A stretch of DNA of 32,050 nucleotides from a virus. Where the stretch lies: the IMG/VR virus record IMGVR_UViG_3300017917_000861, positions 1-32,050 of that record. The stretch is one strand, 5' to 3'. The notes under the pieces are model-generated. The model made no database searches, had not been told where the DNA came from, and saw only the letters and a program-made list of their open reading frames with translations. Made by a program: the position numbers and the translations under genes. Below, piece by piece: positions 22,438 to 28,079 of this stretch; position 1 is the stretch's first letter, and the number at the start of each line of letters is the position of its first letter.

Positions 22438-22863
22438 ATGAAAACCTGTGGTGCTTGCAAAAGAGAATTAGACATGGGTAGTTTTGCGAGTAATCCAACA
22501 AAACCAGATGGAAAACAATGGCAATGCAAAGACTGTCAAGCAGTATATCGCAAGAAACATTATGAAAAAAATAAACAAAAATATATAGGTAAAGCAAAAA
22601 GCAATGCAGAAGAATATAAAAAGCAATATTATGAATGGCTAAAAACTCAGTCTTGTGTAGATTGTGGAAACACAGACATAAGAGTATTAGAGCAAGATCA
22701 TATTTCAGATAAATCTTTTAATATTTCTTCTAAAGTTGGTACAATAACGCTAGAATCACTTATGCCAGAATTGCAAAAGTGTGAAACAGTATGTGCCAAT
22801 TGCCATAGAATAAGAACGGTGGAGCGCGGTGGATGGATGCGCTCCTACGCGGCATTAGTATAA
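22438..22863 (+). CDS. HNH endonuclease with N-terminal zinc knuckle
   Basis: The 141-residue protein has an N-terminal zinc site (CGACKRELD, then CKDCQAVYRKKHYEKNK), common in HNH proteins of actinophages. An HNH domain follows: CVDCG, EQDHIS and CANCHRIRT. It is probably a free-standing homing endonuclease with its own leaderless promoter. Its last 15 bases, including the stop, lie inside tRNA-Gly. This fits an element inserted next to a tRNA gene, and processing of the tRNA would cut the mRNA end. Confidence 0.85.
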   Translation: MKTCGACKRELDMGSFASNPTKPDGKQWQCKDCQAVYRKKHYEKNKQKYIGKAKSNAEEYKKQYYEWLKTQSCVDCGNTDIRVLEQDHISDKSFNISSKVGTITLESLMPELQKCETVCANCHRIRTVERGGWMRSYAALV

Positions 22864-22920
22864 AAGTTATTATTCCTGCCTTCCAAGCAGGAGAAGTCGG
22901 GGCAGTACCGACATGCCGCT
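22849..22920 (+). tRNA. Divergent tRNA-Gly (anticodon TCC)
   Basis: Acceptor GCGGCAT pairs fully with ATGCCGC. Anticodon stem CCTGC/GCAGG holds loop CTTCCAA (TCC at 22882-22884). T stem GTCGG/CCGAC is perfect. However, the T loop is GGCAGTA instead of TTCRANN, the D loop (AAAAGTT) lacks the GG pair, and the D stem is weak. The usual D-loop/T-loop contact is therefore missing. It may be a degraded gene, a tRNA with a special fold, or one used outside normal translation. The discriminator is T. Confidence 0.72.
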
Positions 22921-22941
22921 CGCTTGGGAAGTTGATGTTTT

Positions 22942-23014
22942 CTGCGTGTGGCGCAACGGACAGCGCAAGTGGTTTCTACCCACTAGGTTGGGGGTTCGAA
23001 TCCCTCCACGCAGA
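22942..23014 (+). tRNA. tRNA-Arg (anticodon TCT)
   Basis: Acceptor CTGCGTG/CACGCAG, D stem GCGC/GCGC, anticodon stem AGTGG/CCACT with loop TTTCTAC (TCT at 22975-22977) and T arm GGGGG-TTCGAAT-CCCTC complete a normal cloverleaf. It reads AGA, the common arginine codon of these AT-rich genes. CCA is not encoded. Confidence 0.92.
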
Positions 23015-23032
23015 CGTAAAGAAAGGATATTT

Positions 23033-24121
23033 GTGTCATCAGTAGGATTTCTTACAGTAGATTGGGCTAGAGGAACAAGCCCACTGGAGCCCAATGGCTG
23101 TGCTTGGTATAGGTGTTATTTGCCAATGCTTGAGTTAGAAAAACTAGATTGGCATACGAATATTGGTTTCCCAGAATTTCATAAAGAGCACGGGTTTGGC
23201 GTATTTAGAAGTTCTGAAGAAATAATTTTTGGTTGGGATGTTGTAGTCTTAAAACTAATTATGCTTAAAAGCGTTTCAGAAATTTTAGATAACTATGAAA
23301 GAATAAATGGTCAAAAGGTTGTGGTAGACGTTGATGATTTTTTTGAGGGTCTACAGCCAAGCAACTACGCCTATGGTTCTACTGATCCAGAAAAGCATCC
23401 AGATAATAATAGACAACATTACATTGACATTATTCATAAAGCAGACGCAGTAATTACCTCTACACCATTTCTTTATAATTATTACAAAAATGAAGTTGGT
23501 CTGCCAAATGTATATCTAATTCGTAATGGGATAGATCTACCAAGATGGAAGCAGAAGAATGATCACTCTAGATACCTTCCAACATTTGGATGGGTTGGTG
23601 CCACTCCTTGGAGGAGCAATGACCTTGAAACAATGCAGCCATTCTTTGGAGAGTTTTTAGAAAAGAATAGACTTCCATTCCATCATGCTGGTCATATTAA
23701 AGAAGGCGTTTGGGCAGAGCACCAGTTAGGAATCCCTTCATCTGTAAAGGTTACGCATAGCCTTAGAATGCAGATAACAAAATATCCTGAAATGTTTAGG
23801 AAAATTGATGTTGGAATTGTTCCGCTCAATAACATTCCTTTCAATCATGCAAAAAGCACTATCAAAGGTTTAGAGTATACTGCGGCAGGAATTCCATTCA
23901 TTGCCTCATACAGCCCTGAATATGAGTTTTTTGCGGAGGACGGAGTAGGAAGATGTGCTCATTCTGAAGAAGAATGGCTAGAATATTTAGGAATGATGGT
24001 TGATCCTAAAATAAGAAAAGAAGAAATAGAAAGAAATATAGAGAACGTAAAACAACGTCACACAATGGAAGTTCGTGGTCGTGAATGGGATACGGTTCTA
24101 AAAGAAATTATAAACAGTTAA
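23033..24121 (+). CDS. GT-B glycosyltransferase (GT4-like)
   Basis: From GTG 23033 (GAAAGGA six bases upstream) the product is 362 residues. It starts SVGFLTVDWARGTSPLEPNGCAWYR in outline and has a two-domain layout. An N-terminal half ends in VVVDVDDFFEG. A C-terminal Rossmann half has LPTFGWVGATPWRSNDLE, IDVGIVPLNN, NHAKSTIKGLEYTAAGIPFIA and EEWLEYL, which are GT4-type donor-binding features. Earlier in-frame starts lie in tRNA sequence. The stop is directly followed by tRNA-Tyr. It may extend the glycan begun by the 17398-20327 cassette. Confidence 0.85.
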   Translation: MSSVGFLTVDWARGTSPLEPNGCAWYRCYLPMLELEKLDWHTNIGFPEFHKEHGFGVFRSSEEIIFGWDVVVLKLIMLKSVSEILDNYERINGQKVVVDVDDFFEGLQPSNYAYGSTDPEKHPDNNRQHYIDIIHKADAVITSTPFLYNYYKNEVGLPNVYLIRNGIDLPRWKQKNDHSRYLPTFGWVGATPWRSNDLETMQPFFGEFLEKNRLPFHHAGHIKEGVWAEHQLGIPSSVKVTHSLRMQITKYPEMFRKIDVGIVPLNNIPFNHAKSTIKGLEYTAAGIPFIASYSPEYEFFAEDGVGRCAHSEEEWLEYLGMMVDPKIRKEEIERNIENVKQRHTMEVRGREWDTVLKEIINS

Positions 24122-24201
24122 GCGGAATAGTCCCCAAGGTGGGGAAGCGGTCTGTAAAACCGTCGCCTCTGGCATGGTTGGTTCGATTCCAACATTCCGC
24201 A
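24122..24201 (+). tRNA. tRNA-Tyr (anticodon GTA)
   Basis: Acceptor GCGGAAT/ATTCCGC, anticodon stem GCGGT/ACCGT with loop CTGTAAA (GTA at 24154-24156), a long variable region of class II type and T arm GTTGG-TTCGATT-CCAAC are all present. It begins at the base after the upstream stop codon. The discriminator is A. Confidence 0.92.
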
Positions 24202-24202
24202 C

Positions 24203-24231
24203 TTGACAACTACATAAAGCAAGCGTATAAT
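24203..24231 (+). promoter_or_regulatory. Perfect consensus promoter after tRNA-Tyr
   Basis: TTGACA (24203-24208), 17 bases, TATAAT (24226-24231). It starts two bases after the tRNA. A leader with AAGGAG (24251-24256) follows, so the next gene is leadered and likely strongly expressed. Confidence 0.85.
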
Positions 24232-24263
24232 ATTTATATCAACTCAAACAAAGGAGATATAAT

Positions 24264-24482
24264 ATGGATACGATGGTAGAAGAGAAATCAGATACTCTTA
24301 ATGCTAATGATCGTTGTGATGCATGTGGGGCACAGGCCTTTGTTTGGGTAAATGGGGTAAGTGGAGATCTTCTTTTCTGCCGCCATCATTTTATGAAGCA
24401 TGAAGACAAGTTGCGTGAGTACGCATTTGAGGTTATTGATGAGACTTGGAAGATCAACGATAAGAGTGAATCTTCCGCATGA
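24264..24482 (+). CDS. DUF7455-like zinc-binding protein
   Basis: The 72-residue protein contains DRCDACGAQAFVWV (16-29) and LLFCRHHFMKHEDKL (36-50). Two Cys pairs and histidines fit the actinobacterial DUF7455 group. Members are encoded by actinobacteria and by many of their phages. The role is unknown; some lie near sigma factors. ATG 24264 has AAGGAG and a perfect promoter, so the protein is likely abundant. The rest is an acidic helix. Confidence 0.82.
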   Translation: MDTMVEEKSDTLNANDRCDACGAQAFVWVNGVSGDLLFCRHHFMKHEDKLREYAFEVIDETWKINDKSESSA

Positions 24483-24580
24483 TTGATCCAAATAGACACT
24501 ATTGCGATGTGCATAAAGTCTATTTTGAATACGATGAAAATGATTGGCCCAATTGCTTGACACAACAAAATAGAGACTGA
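24479..24580 (+). CDS. Very small protein (33 aa), possible zinc finger
   Basis: ATG 24479 overlaps the previous stop (ATGA), and TGA 24578-24580 lies between the -35 and -10 of the next promoter. The 33 residues include H7, C9, H12 and C26 (HYCDVH ... PNC), which may bind zinc. Small size and lack of homologs known to me limit the claim. Coupling to the DUF7455-like gene supports translation. Confidence 0.45.
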   Translation: MIDPNRHYCDVHKVYFEYDENDWPNCLTQQNRD

Positions 24581-24586
24581 TATAAT
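24557..24586 (+). promoter_or_regulatory. Promoter of the Asp-Thr-Glu tRNA cluster
   Basis: TTGACA (24557-24562), 18 bases, TGATATAAT with -10 at 24581-24586. tRNA-Asp begins ten bases after the -10, so the primary transcript has almost no 5' leader before the tRNA. Confidence 0.8.
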
Positions 24587-24595
24587 TTTCTGGTT

Positions 24596-24668
24596 GGCCC
24601 TGTAGAGCAGCGGAGTGCTCGTAACCCTGTCACGGTTAAGGTCGTGGGTTCGAATCCCATCAGGGTCG
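24596..24668 (+). tRNA. tRNA-Asp (anticodon GTC)
   Basis: Acceptor GGCCCTG/CAGGGTC (one G-T pair), anticodon stem TAACC/GGTTA with loop CTGTCAC (GTC at 24629-24631), T arm GTGGG-TTCGAAT-CCCAT. The discriminator is G, as usual for Asp. One base separates it from tRNA-Thr. Confidence 0.92.
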
Positions 24669-24669
24669 C

Positions 24670-24742
24670 GCCTCCTTAACTCAGTGGCCAGAGTGTCGCT
24701 CTTGTAAAGCGAAAGTCGTCAGTTCGACTCTGACAGGAGGCT
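24670..24742 (+). tRNA. tRNA-Thr (anticodon TGT)
   Basis: Acceptor GCCTCCT/AGGAGGC, anticodon stem TCGCT/AGCGA with loop CTTGTAA (TGT at 24703-24705), T loop TTCGACT. The bases CCA follow directly at 24743-24745, so this is the only tRNA of the window with an encoded CCA. It reads ACA. Confidence 0.92.
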
Positions 24743-24753
24743 CCACCATAACT

Positions 24754-24799
24754 GGTATATGAGTGCCGCAAGGTGAGGCTCTGATCAGGCTCATATACC
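24754..24799 (+). ncRNA. Hairpin element between tRNA-Thr and tRNA-Glu
   Basis: GGTATATGAG (24754-24763) pairs perfectly with CTCATATACC (24790-24799). The 26-base interior has a CC-GCAA-GG mini-hairpin with a GNRA loop (24766-24773) and the palindrome CTGATCAG (24781-24788). It is not a tRNA and has no U tract. Within a tRNA precursor it could be a processing signal or a small RNA released by tRNA maturation. The family is unknown. Confidence 0.5.
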
Positions 24800-24803
24800 G
24801 CTT

Positions 24804-24875
24804 GGCCCCATCGTCTAATGGCTAGGATAGCGCCCTTTCAAGGCGCAGAAGAGGGATCGAAACCCTCTGGGGCTA
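24804..24875 (+). tRNA. tRNA-Glu (anticodon TTC)
   Basis: Acceptor GGCCCCA/TGGGGCT (one G-T pair), anticodon stem GCGCC/GGCGC with loop CTTTCAA (TTC at 24837-24839), T arm GAGGG-ATCGAAA-CCCTC. It reads GAA. It is the last member of the short cluster. Confidence 0.92.
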
Positions 24876-24882
24876 CGATAAT

Positions 24883-24932
24883 CTACATGATAAAATATAG
24901 TACGCGCCTGATTAAAAATCATGTAGTATAAT
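24883..24932 (+). promoter_or_regulatory. Promoter -10 abutted by a 9-bp inverted repeat
   Basis: CTACATGAT (24883-24891) and ATCATGTAG (24918-24926) are perfect reverse complements 26 bases apart. The right arm touches the -10 TATAAT at 24927-24932. No -35 is visible, so an activator bound to the repeat could replace it; a repressor is the other option. In RNA reading through from the tRNA cluster, the repeat would also form a hairpin. Confidence 0.5.
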
Positions 24933-24949
24933 TTGTAGAAGGAGAAAAA

Positions 24950-25306
24950 ATGATTAAAAAGTTTATTGTCGTAAGCGCTATTGTGTTAGCAACAACAATT
25001 GGTGCTTCCCCAGTTGTATCAGCAGCGACACCGAATACTAATATAACAAAGACTGAAAATTATAGTAAAAAGAAGAAGAATCAATTTTGGAGTGTTGCTA
25101 AGTCTATAAGTCCAGCGGTAAAGTCTATAGGTAAGGAAAAAACCATTATCAACGGAATATCAACCTGTAATCTTTTAAGGTCTGGGGTTACAAAATTGCT
25201 GGTAGAGGTTGATTCTGAAGAATCTGGCTATGCTGCTTTTGCAACTATTGCTTCTGCTACTGCAATTCTTTGTCCTGATCAGCAGAGCAAAGTTTTATTT
25301 AATTAA
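24950..25306 (+). CDS. Secreted DUF732-like protein
   Basis: The 118-residue protein has a signal peptide (MIKKFIVVSAIVLATT, cleavage near VSA/AT at about 26), a Lys-rich linker and a C-terminal helical domain. C73 and C109 are placed as in DUF732-like actinobacterial secreted proteins (CNLLRSG ... AILCPDQ) and would form a disulfide. DUF732 proteins are known mostly from mycobacteria and their function is unknown. It may modify the infected cell surface or act in superinfection exclusion (inference). AGAAGGAG precedes the ATG. Confidence 0.65.
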   Translation: MIKKFIVVSAIVLATTIGASPVVSAATPNTNITKTENYSKKKKNQFWSVAKSISPAVKSIGKEKTIINGISTCNLLRSGVTKLLVEVDSEESGYAAFATIASATAILCPDQQSKVLFN

Positions 25307-25383
25307 TTAGTAGCACTATTATTTGCTAAACAAGACTTTATTTTTTATCTAGTTAATAATTTTTATACTAACAAAGGATACTA

Positions 25384-25902
25384 ATGAACGTCATTGACGA
25401 GTTTAAGTTTATGACTCTTAATGAAATCAAATATAATATTAGTACAAAGCGTGCGAACTTCACATCAGTATTTCTCAACATGACTCATGATTTTAATAAG
25501 TCTGTTGGGGTACGAAATCACAACGCTTTTGCTGGCAAGGATGTATGGTTTGTTGGTAGAAAGCAGTGGGATAAGCGTGGAGCAGTAGGAACCTATCACT
25601 ATGAGGATATTCATTATGCCGATTGTTGGGACACTTTTCTTTTGCATAAGCCAGATGGACCCCTTATCTGTGTGGAGAATGTTGGTGGTCCACAACAGGT
25701 TTCTCTAGGGTCTTTTGATATGCCAGAGAATTCTATTTTTGTTTATGGAGAAGAGAAGACTGGCATTCCTCAGGAAGTTTTGGATTCGGCAGACTATATT
25801 CTATCTATTCCAATGTGGGGTAGTGTCAGGTCGTTGAATGTCAGCGTTTCCTCTGGTATTATTATGTACGAATATCGTAGGCAACATTCCCCGTTCGTCT
25901 AA
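25384..25902 (+). CDS. SpoU-family tRNA/rRNA 2'-O-methyltransferase
   Basis: The 172-residue protein has the SPOUT motifs: motif 1 near N32-R44 (NMTHDFNKSVGVRNHNAF), motif 2 YGEEKTGIP at 121-129 and motif 3 SIPMWGSVRSLNVSVSSGI at 141-159 with N152. These form the knotted SAM site of 2'-O-methylases such as TrmH and TrmL. Position within a tRNA-rich region suggests that a tRNA is the substrate; this is inference. The last 15 bases overlap tRNA-Gln, and its stop codon lies in the tRNA D arm. AAAGGA lies upstream of the ATG. Confidence 0.88.
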   Translation: MNVIDEFKFMTLNEIKYNISTKRANFTSVFLNMTHDFNKSVGVRNHNAFAGKDVWFVGRKQWDKRGAVGTYHYEDIHYADCWDTFLLHKPDGPLICVENVGGPQQVSLGSFDMPENSIFVYGEEKTGIPQEVLDSADYILSIPMWGSVRSLNVSVSSGIIMYEYRRQHSPFV

Positions 25903-25958
25903 TGGCAAGACCCCAGATTCTGGCTCTGGTAATCGAAGTTCGAATCTTTGGCGGGGAG
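25888..25958 (+). tRNA. tRNA-Gln (anticodon CTG)
   Basis: Acceptor TCCCCGT/GCGGGGA (one T-G pair), D stem GTCT/AGAC, anticodon stem CCAGA/TCTGG with loop TTCTGGC (CTG at 25920-25922) and T arm CGAAG-TTCGAAT-CTTTG. It reads CAG. Its first 15 bases are also the end of the SpoU methyltransferase gene. Confidence 0.9.
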
Positions 25959-25976
25959 CAACAGGAAAGGAAGAAA

Positions 25977-26537
25977 ATGCAAGATCTAAAGATGGCAAAT
26001 GAAATTGGTCCAGCAATTATTGTAATAGACAATGTAATTGAAAATCCAAGACACTATTTGGACCTTGCACTTTCTGAAAATTCTTGGGAGCGTTCAACTG
26101 TAGGATCAGAAAGACACGAAAACTCTGACTATAGAACTTCAAGCGTAACATATCTAGAAACAGGATATGATAAGCCAGTAGAATGGCATCAAATAGGAAA
26201 TACTATTTGGAAATATGGTCTTTGGTATGCTCATAAATATCTAATTGATTTTTCTGAAATGGAAACACTGCAACTTTTGCACTACCCAGAAGGTTTTGGG
26301 TTTTATAAAACTCACTGGGATGATGGACCAGATATGCCTAGAATATTTTCTGCTCTTCTTTACCTAAACGATGTAGAAGAGGGGGGAGAAACACATTTTA
26401 CTAAATTTGATATTTCGGTAGAGCCAAAGGCTGGAAGACTGGCACTTTTTCCAGCAAACTATGTTTTTGAGCACGAGGCCAAAGTTCCAACAAAGGGAGA
26501 TAAGTTTGTCGTTGTAACTTGGTTCAGATCGGTATAA
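25977..26537 (+). CDS. 2OG-Fe(II) dioxygenase, prolyl-4-hydroxylase-like
   Basis: From ATG 25977 (AAGGAAG upstream) the product is 186 residues with a double-stranded beta-helix core. The iron ligands are H113-x-D115 (KTHWDD) and H166 (FEHEAK). K176, ten residues later, is the 2-oxoglutarate-binding residue of prolyl-4-hydroxylases. The block FSALLYLNDVEEGGETHF (124-141) is the P4H/2OG-FeII_Oxy_3 signature. The substrate may be protein proline, a nucleobase or a small molecule. It is notable that a GT60-like enzyme is encoded in the same phage. Confidence 0.85.
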   Translation: MQDLKMANEIGPAIIVIDNVIENPRHYLDLALSENSWERSTVGSERHENSDYRTSSVTYLETGYDKPVEWHQIGNTIWKYGLWYAHKYLIDFSEMETLQLLHYPEGFGFYKTHWDDGPDMPRIFSALLYLNDVEEGGETHFTKFDISVEPKAGRLALFPANYVFEHEAKVPTKGDKFVVVTWFRSV

Positions 26538-26546
26538 CAAAAATAC

Positions 26547-26628
26547 GCCCGTGTGGTGAAATTGGCAAACACGCACGACTCAAAATCGTGTGCCGCAAGG
26601 CTTGTCGGTTCAAGTCCGACCACGGGTA
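26547..26628 (+). tRNA. tRNA-Leu (anticodon CAA)
   Basis: Acceptor GCCCGTG/CACGGGT (one G-T pair), anticodon stem CACGA/TCGTG with loop CTCAAAA (CAA at 26581-26583), a long class II variable arm and T arm GTCGG-TTCAAGT-CCGAC. It reads UUG. The discriminator is A, and the ATG of the next gene begins at the second base after it. Confidence 0.92.
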
Positions 26629-26629
26629 C

Positions 26630-27151
26630 ATGTCACATAAAGAACAAAGAGAATTCTTTGCATATGCAAAGGATCTATTTCCAGAATATTTTAATAATGT
26701 TTCCGTCATTGAAATGGGATCGCTCAATATCAATGGCACTGTAAGAGATTTTTACAATGCCAGCAAATATGTTGGGGTAGACCTACAAGATGGACCAGGC
26801 GTAAACCTTATTTGCGAAGCACAAAAGGTCGATCTACAAGATGGCTCATTTGATGTTGCAGTAAGTGCTGAATGCTTTGAGCATAACCCATATTGGGCTG
26901 AAACATTTGCCAATATGTATAGACTTGCATCAAAGTTTGTTATTTTTACCTGCGCAAGCGATGGTAGGCCAGAACATGGCACTCACCGTGCCCATCCAAG
27001 TACATCCCCATTTACCCTTGATTGGGACTACTATCGTAATCTAAATGAACAAGATTTTAGATCACTATTTGATATTGATTCTATGTTTGATAATCATGAA
27101 TTTATTTATAATCCAAAATCCCAAGACCTATACTTTTGGGGTATAATTTAG
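26630..27151 (+). CDS. Class I SAM-dependent methyltransferase
   Basis: The 173-residue protein starts at ATG 26630, one base after the end of tRNA-Leu. Motif I is VIEMGSLNINGT (26-37), followed by KYVGVDLQDGPGV (47-59) and the motif-IV-like SFDVAVSAECFEHNPYW (73-89). The EHNPYW form resembles Methyltransf_11 enzymes linked to glycosyltransferases. Substrate unknown; a sugar is suggested by the neighbouring glycan genes. There is no room for a Shine-Dalgarno outside the tRNA. Cleavage at the tRNA 3' end would leave C-ATG, a leaderless message. Confidence 0.82.
   Translation: MSHKEQREFFAYAKDLFPEYFNNVSVIEMGSLNINGTVRDFYNASKYVGVDLQDGPGVNLICEAQKVDLQDGSFDVAVSAECFEHNPYWAETFANMYRLASKFVIFTCASDGRPEHGTHRAHPSTSPFTLDWDYYRNLNEQDFRSLFDIDSMFDNHEFIYNPKSQDLYFWGII
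27142..27147 (+). promoter_or_regulatory. -10 candidate for tRNA-Asn
   Basis: TATAAT (27142-27147) lies in the last codons of the methyltransferase. tRNA-Asn begins 11 bases downstream, close to the expected transcript start. There is no clear -35, so this is a weaker call. Confidence 0.4.
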
Positions 27152-27157
27152 TACCTA

Positions 27158-27229
27158 TGACCTGTAACTCAACGGCAGAGTGGCGCACTGTTAATGCGTA
27201 GGTTGGAGGTTCGAATCCTCCCAGGTCAG
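27158..27229 (+). tRNA. tRNA-Asn (anticodon GTT)
   Basis: Acceptor TGACCTG/CAGGTCA, anticodon stem GCGCA/TGCGT with loop CTGTTAA (GTT at 27190-27192), T arm GGAGG-TTCGAAT-CCTCC, discriminator G. The -35 of the next promoter begins four bases after it. Confidence 0.92.
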
Positions 27230-27232
27230 CAA

Positions 27233-27262
27233 TTGACAAGAATGTCATTCTTACGCTATACT
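27233..27262 (+). promoter_or_regulatory. Promoter with palindromic operator in the spacer
   Basis: TTGACA (27233-27238), 18 bases, TATACT (27257-27262). The spacer holds AAGAATG (27238-27244), one central T, and CATTCTT (27246-27252), a perfect 15-base palindrome. A dimeric regulator bound there would sit between the -35 and -10. It drives the zinc-protein/guaB-like operon. Confidence 0.72.
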
Positions 27263-27299
27263 ATTGCTACGGAAACTGGCGCAAGAGTTACGGAGCAAA

Positions 27300-27464
27300 A
27301 TGGCAAGGCGTAGTAAGAAGGAAGACTTTCTTTCTTATCCATACACCCCAGACAGACAACTTGAATGTAAGTCTGGATGGTGTATGACTAAAGATCATGA
27401 TGGATGTAAGTATCAATTTGATCATGGTAAATGTGGATGTAACTGTCATAAGGAGAATAAATGA
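27300..27464 (+). CDS. Cys/His-rich small zinc protein (54 aa)
   Basis: ATG 27300 has CGGAG five bases upstream; an upstream TTG at 27264 lies too near the promoter. The basic 54-residue protein has seven candidate ligands, C23, C28, H32, C36, H41, C44, C46 with C50-H51 (ECKSGWC, DHDGC, HGKCGCNCH). It should bind one or two zinc ions. A DNA/RNA-binding role is likely but not shown. It overlaps the next gene by four bases. Confidence 0.72.
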   Translation: MARRSKKEDFLSYPYTPDRQLECKSGWCMTKDHDGCKYQFDHGKCGCNCHKENK

Positions 27465-27760
27465 GCAAGTCTAAGTTTGGCAATAGCAATCTTTATATGA
27501 CAACAGAAGAGTTTGCACAACTTGTTGTCGATGCTCTTGATGAGCAAAATTATTTTAAGAAGGGTGAGGTTGCTCATCCCGGAGATATCTGTGCTGCATT
27601 TTCTACTGTTGCAGAAACTATTGGCAAGGCTATGGAGTGGGCCATTAGGCAGGAGTCTGATTATCGTAAGCAGGCCATAATGAACCCAACAAATCTCAGA
27701 AAGGATGCATCTTCTATGAATATGGATCGCTATATTCAGGATGCATTTAGTAATTCATAA
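27461..27760 (+). CDS. Hypothetical protein (99 aa)
   Basis: ATG 27461 (ATGA overlap, AAGGAG upstream). The product is mostly helical: TTEEFAQLVVDALDEQNYF (about 14-32), a loop VAHPGDICAAF, then VAETIGKAMEWAIRQESDY, and an unstructured tail. The EEFAQLVVDALDE pattern looks like a protein-protein interaction helix. No family is recognised. It is cotranscribed with the FmdB-like gene. Confidence 0.72.
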   Translation: MSKSKFGNSNLYMTTEEFAQLVVDALDEQNYFKKGEVAHPGDICAAFSTVAETIGKAMEWAIRQESDYRKQAIMNPTNLRKDASSMNMDRYIQDAFSNS

Positions 27761-27939
27761 TGCCTACTTATTCATATAGATGCGCAGAGTGTGGAACCTT
27801 TGATTGGATTCATCCAATGCAAGCCACACTTACTGCTTGTCCGAAATGTGGTAGCAAAGAATTTGGCAAGACATATCACCCTGCGGGGATTTCCTTCAAA
27901 GGAAAAGGCTTTTATTCAACAGACAGTAAGGAAAAGTGA
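27760..27939 (+). CDS. FmdB-family zinc-ribbon protein (59 aa)
   Basis: ATG 27760 overlaps the previous TAA by one base. The product starts MPTYSYRCAECG, the hallmark of the FmdB/CxxC_CxxC_SSSS regulatory ribbon. Zinc ligands are C8, C11, C27 and C30 (CPKCGS), followed by GKGFYSTDSK, also typical of the family. FmdB proteins are small putative regulators. The phage version is complete. Confidence 0.88.
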   Translation: MPTYSYRCAECGTFDWIHPMQATLTACPKCGSKEFGKTYHPAGISFKGKGFYSTDSKEK

Positions 27940-28079
27940 TGAATCCAAAAGAACTTCAGTTTGAAAAGTTCTGGCGTGGCCAACTTCTCAAGGAAGTTGA
28001 AGAACTTATTGCCAGTGTTCCAGAGGTAAATGCGCAGGGTGTTGTCGTTATGATGAAAGATAAGATTAATGATCTCTAA
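27939..28079 (+). CDS. Small helical protein (46 aa)
   Basis: ATG 27939 sits in the FmdB stop junction (TGATG). The 46 residues form two helices (PKELQFEKFWRGQLLKEVEELI and [11 protein letters not shown]). AAGGAAAAG lies upstream. It overlaps the guaB-like gene by 11 bases. Function unknown; its main role could be coupling translation to the next gene. Confidence 0.65.
   Translation: MNPKELQFEKFWRGQLLKEVEELIASVPEVNAQGVVVMMKDKINDL

Noticed and set aside
22913-23032. N-terminal extension of the GT4-like glycosyltransferase
   Set aside because: The added residues are a translation of tRNA-Arg sequence. GTG 23033 has a clear ribosome binding site and the family start follows it.
24754-24799. 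An additional tRNA in the Asp-Thr-Glu cluster
   Set aside because: There is a long perfect stem but no anticodon arm, T arm or acceptor of tRNA length.
26519-26629. N-terminal extension of the methyltransferase at 26630
   Set aside because: The extension is a reading of tRNA-Leu sequence and ends at the tRNA 3' end.
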